DNA of 14,067 bases from contig QLUC01000037.1 of NCBI GenBank assembly GCA_018725275.1, forward strand, positions 1 to 14,067. The letters run 5' to 3'. Shown here piece after piece: positions 12,385-14,067 of this stretch; the stretch's first letter is position 1, and each line of letters begins with the position of its first letter. The notes beneath the pieces are model-generated. The model had not been told where the DNA came from, made no database searches, and saw only the letters and a list, made by a program, of their open reading frames with translations. The position numbers and the translations under genes were made by a program. The stretch is from Bacillota bacterium. GTDB lineage: Bacteria; Bacillota; UBA994.

Positions 12385-13652
12385 AATTTATCAAGCTCTC
12401 TCCGTATTTTCTCCCCGTACCGCGCGAGGATGTGGACGACCACCTCTGTGCCAGCTTCCGTGTAGACCACCATTTTGACATCGCCTTGCTCATGTAGTAG
12501 GGTCAGCAAGTCCCCCCTGTGAAATGGTATGAGAAAAGTGTAGTCTCGCGGTTGATCTACTAAGCAATCGGCGATAGCGGCTATGAGTTCCACGAGATTG
12601 GTCTTCGAAGTGGCGGATATGGCAATGCTTTTGCCACGGGTGGGAATTATGGGCGGCTCCTCTAGCCTGTCCACCTTATTTAGGGCCAAGATGATAGGTT
12701 TATCTAAGGAGTCAAGCTCACCTAAAACAGCTTCGACTGTCGCAATTTGTTCAAGCGCTTCAATGTGGGATGCATCTACTACGTGAACCAGTACGTCGGC
12801 GTACTTTACTTCTTCGAGGGTGGCCCGAAACGCAGTAACCAGTTGATGAGGGAGTTTGCGCACGAAGCCGACCGTATCGACCAACATGACTTTGCTATTA
12901 TTTGGCAAGAGAAGTTCGCGGGCTGTAGGGTCGAGTGTTGCAAAGAGCTTGCTTTCGGCAACAGCCCCACCCTCCGTCAAGGCGTTTAGAAGACTACTCT
13001 TACCGGCATTAGTGTAGCCAACTAAGGCTACCGTGGGAACGCCACGTGTCACTCTATCTTTCCTCTGCAGCCGGCGGTGTTTGGCTAGATCATCAATTTC
13101 TTGGCGCAGGTCGGCCATACGCGCTTTTATGCGCCGGCGGTCGTACTCTAGTTTTGTTTCGCCAGGCCCACGCGTGCGCAGGCCGCCAGACGAAGCACCC
13201 AGGTTTGACATCTCAACGCCCTTCCCGCGCAGACGTGGCAAGTTATAAGCTAGCATGGCTGCCTCAACCTGCAATTTGCCTTCGGCGGTCTTCGCGCGCT
13301 GGGCGAAGATGTCTAAAATGAGGTGGGTTCGGTCAACAACTTTTATTTCCAAGCTTTTTTCCAAATTACGTAATTGGGAAGGAGACAGTTCGTCGTCGCA
13401 TATGGCCACGTTACAGCCAAGCTCCATGCACATATTCCTGAGTTCCGTCACTTTTCCCTGCCCTAAGTATGTGGCTGGGTCGGGTTTGGGCCTAAGCTGG
13501 GTCAAGCGTCCAACCACAGTCACGCCTGCAGTATCGGCAAGCGCGACGAGTTCATCGAGTAGGCCATCTACTTCTTTGGAGCGAGAGCTAGCGGCGACAA
13601 ATATTACCGCATTTTCCTCAGGTGTTTTTTCAACAATATGAATGGGTTTCAC
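12381..13652 (-). CDS. hflX: Ribosome-associated GTPase HflX
   Basis: An Obg/HflX-superfamily GTPase that binds the large ribosomal subunit and helps rescue stalled or heat-damaged ribosomes. The N-terminal HflX domain shows RPKPDPATYLGQGKV and the linker RLRGKGVEMSNLGASSGG then RTRGPGETKLE. The G domain follows, with P-loop GYTNAGKSS (about 212-220), DTVGF (259-263), NKVD (325-328) and SATSK (346-350). The C-terminal domain ends with the ynbB overlap. The start is uncertain. The frame is open back to ATG 13727, which would overlap the upstream small gene by 98 nt. ATG 13685 has no ribosome site. GTG 13652, used here, lies inside a strong GGAGGTGA site. That site is ideally placed, 8 nt away, for an ATT at 13643. 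All give 420-448 residues. Confidence 0.93.
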   Translation of the reverse strand: MKPIHIVEKTPEENAVIFVAASSRSKEVDGLLDELVALADTAGVTVVGRLTQLRPKPDPATYLGQGKVTELRNMCMELGCNVAICDDELSPSQLRNLEKSLEIKVVDRTHLILDIFAQRAKTAEGKLQVEAAMLAYNLPRLRGKGVEMSNLGASSGGLRTRGPGETKLEYDRRRIKARMADLRQEIDDLAKHRRLQRKDRVTRGVPTVALVGYTNAGKSSLLNALTEGGAVAESKLFATLDPTARELLLPNNSKVMLVDTVGFVRKLPHQLVTAFRATLEEVKYADVLVHVVDASHIEALEQIATVEAVLGELDSLDKPIILALNKVDRLEEPPIIPTRGKSIAISATSKTNLVELIAAIADCLVDQPRDYTFLIPFHRGDLLTLLHEQGDVKMVVYTEAGTEVVVHILARYGEKIRRELDKL

Positions 13653-13860
13653 CTCCGATATACTCCGCCTTCGTGCCTTCTTCATGAACAAAGTCGCATA
13701 CTGGACAAATACCAGAAGACAATGCATGTTGCCTCATAATTAGAGGCATTCTTGTTCTGCCAAAACTATCGCCAAGTAAAAAACCCTCGCGGCGACCCAT
13801 GACAAATCCCACGGCAAAGAAGAGCAATAACGCCCCTAAGATGTAGAACTTAGCCACCAC
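13630..13860 (-). CDS. Small membrane-anchored protein with a C-terminal Cys/His motif, function unknown
   Basis: A 76-residue protein starting at GTG 13860 (or the adjacent GTG 13857), with AAAGG just upstream. It has one N-terminal hydrophobic segment (about 5-21), a short charged stretch, then ICPVC (51-55) and HSYC at the very end (73-76), with a further His59. CxxC and HxxC could bind a metal such as zinc. I do not recognise the family. It overlaps the end of the upstream membrane-protein gene by 25 nt and the start of hflX by 14-23 nt, which implies translational coupling and suggests a real gene, since its frame carries the GGAGGTGA site of hflX. It could still be a chance frame if hflX starts further upstream. 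Confidence 0.6.
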   Translation of the reverse strand: MVAKFYILGALLLFFAVGFVMGRREGFLLGDSFGRTRMPLIMRQHALSSGICPVCDFVHEEGTKAEYIGGETHSYC

Positions 13861-14067
13861 CTTTCTAGCGCAAAGAACAGTGCATATGCAAATAATACCA
13901 TACTACTTTGTCCCCCATCAATGAAAAGTGCACCACCGATACTTGCACCAGCCAAAACTAGGCCCAGCAGATGTTCTCCGTTATCAACCCAGTTATCCCA
14001 TAGCTGTATCGCCGTCATAATGAGTATAGACACCCCGGTCAAGGTGAGGCCGGCACAAGAAATGCTA
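13836..14067 (-). CDS. Integral membrane protein, C-terminal part (runs off right edge)
   Basis: The frame is open from the right edge to a TAG at 13836, giving 77 codons with no upstream stop, so the gene probably begins outside. A TTG at 14042 could be an internal start but has no ribosome site. Three hydrophobic segments are visible: LTLTGVSILIMTAIQLW, HLLGLVLAGASIGGALFI and SMVLFAYALFFALERWW, joined by short loops with WVDNGE and DGGQSS. No family was recognised. It overlaps the following small gene by 25 nt, so it is the first visible member of the hflX-ynbB transcription unit. Confidence 0.6.
   Translation of the reverse strand, partial: SISCAGLTLTGVSILIMTAIQLWDNWVDNGEHLLGLVLAGASIGGALFIDGGQSSMVLFAYALFFALERWWLSSTS

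Noticed and set aside
13255..13641. 128-codon plus-strand frame
   Set aside because: Antisense to the conserved hflX N-terminal domain, with no recognisable product.
1..14067. Search for CRISPR arrays, insertion sequences, tRNA genes and att-type repeats
   Set aside because: No regularly spaced repeats, transposase-like frames, terminal repeats or cloverleaf sequences were seen by eye.

Overview
The window looks like chromosome from an anaerobic member of the Firmicutes/Clostridia. The grounds are a Gram-positive T-box leader on leuS, the divergent lexA/yneA-like (LysM) pair with Bacillus-type SOS boxes (CGAAC-N4-GTTCG), the hflX-ynbB pair known from Bacillus and Clostridia, and heavy use of ferredoxin-linked pyruvate enzymes (NifJ, a multi-subunit 2-oxoacid oxidoreductase, PPDK). 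Ribosome-binding sites are strong and purine-rich, several starts are GTG or TTG, and many genes overlap by 1-4 bases. No mobile element, CRISPR array, tRNA or rRNA was recognised.

Layout, left to right. 1-748 (minus): N-terminal third of pyruvate:ferredoxin oxidoreductase nifJ, running off the left edge, with a promoter whose -10 lies in a GTATAC-GTATAC palindrome. 843-3296 (minus): leuS, preceded by a promoter and a complete leucine T-box leader (about 3306-3514). 3563-7040 (minus): a tight five-gene operon, read from 7040 downwards: a CODH/ACS epsilon-subunit-like protein, then alpha, beta and gamma subunits of a pyruvate-type 2-oxoacid:ferredoxin oxidoreductase, then a 2[4Fe-4S] ferredoxin subunit. 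It has a near-consensus promoter at 7178-7206 and a leader of about 130 nt. 7236-7280: bidirectional terminator. 7424-7690 (minus) and 7826-8449 (plus): divergent yneA-like gene and lexA, with three LexA-box-like sites between them. 8453-11095 (minus): ppdK, convergent with lexA with only 3 bases between stop codons. 11155-14067 (minus): ynbB, hflX, a small membrane-anchored Cys/His protein and a membrane protein cut by the right edge, all overlapping and probably one transcript that may also include ppdK.

Functionally, much of the window concerns the pyruvate node: NifJ and the five-gene operon link 2-oxoacids, CoA esters and reduced ferredoxin, while PPDK links pyruvate and PEP. The most unusual unit is the five-gene operon. 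A protein resembling the epsilon subunit of archaeal CODH/acetyl-CoA synthase is the first gene and no other CODH/ACS gene is in view. The alpha subunit keeps the catalytic Thr/Glu/Arg but has a changed substrate-side loop. The junction of the first two genes carries a G8 tract where loss of one G would fuse them in frame.
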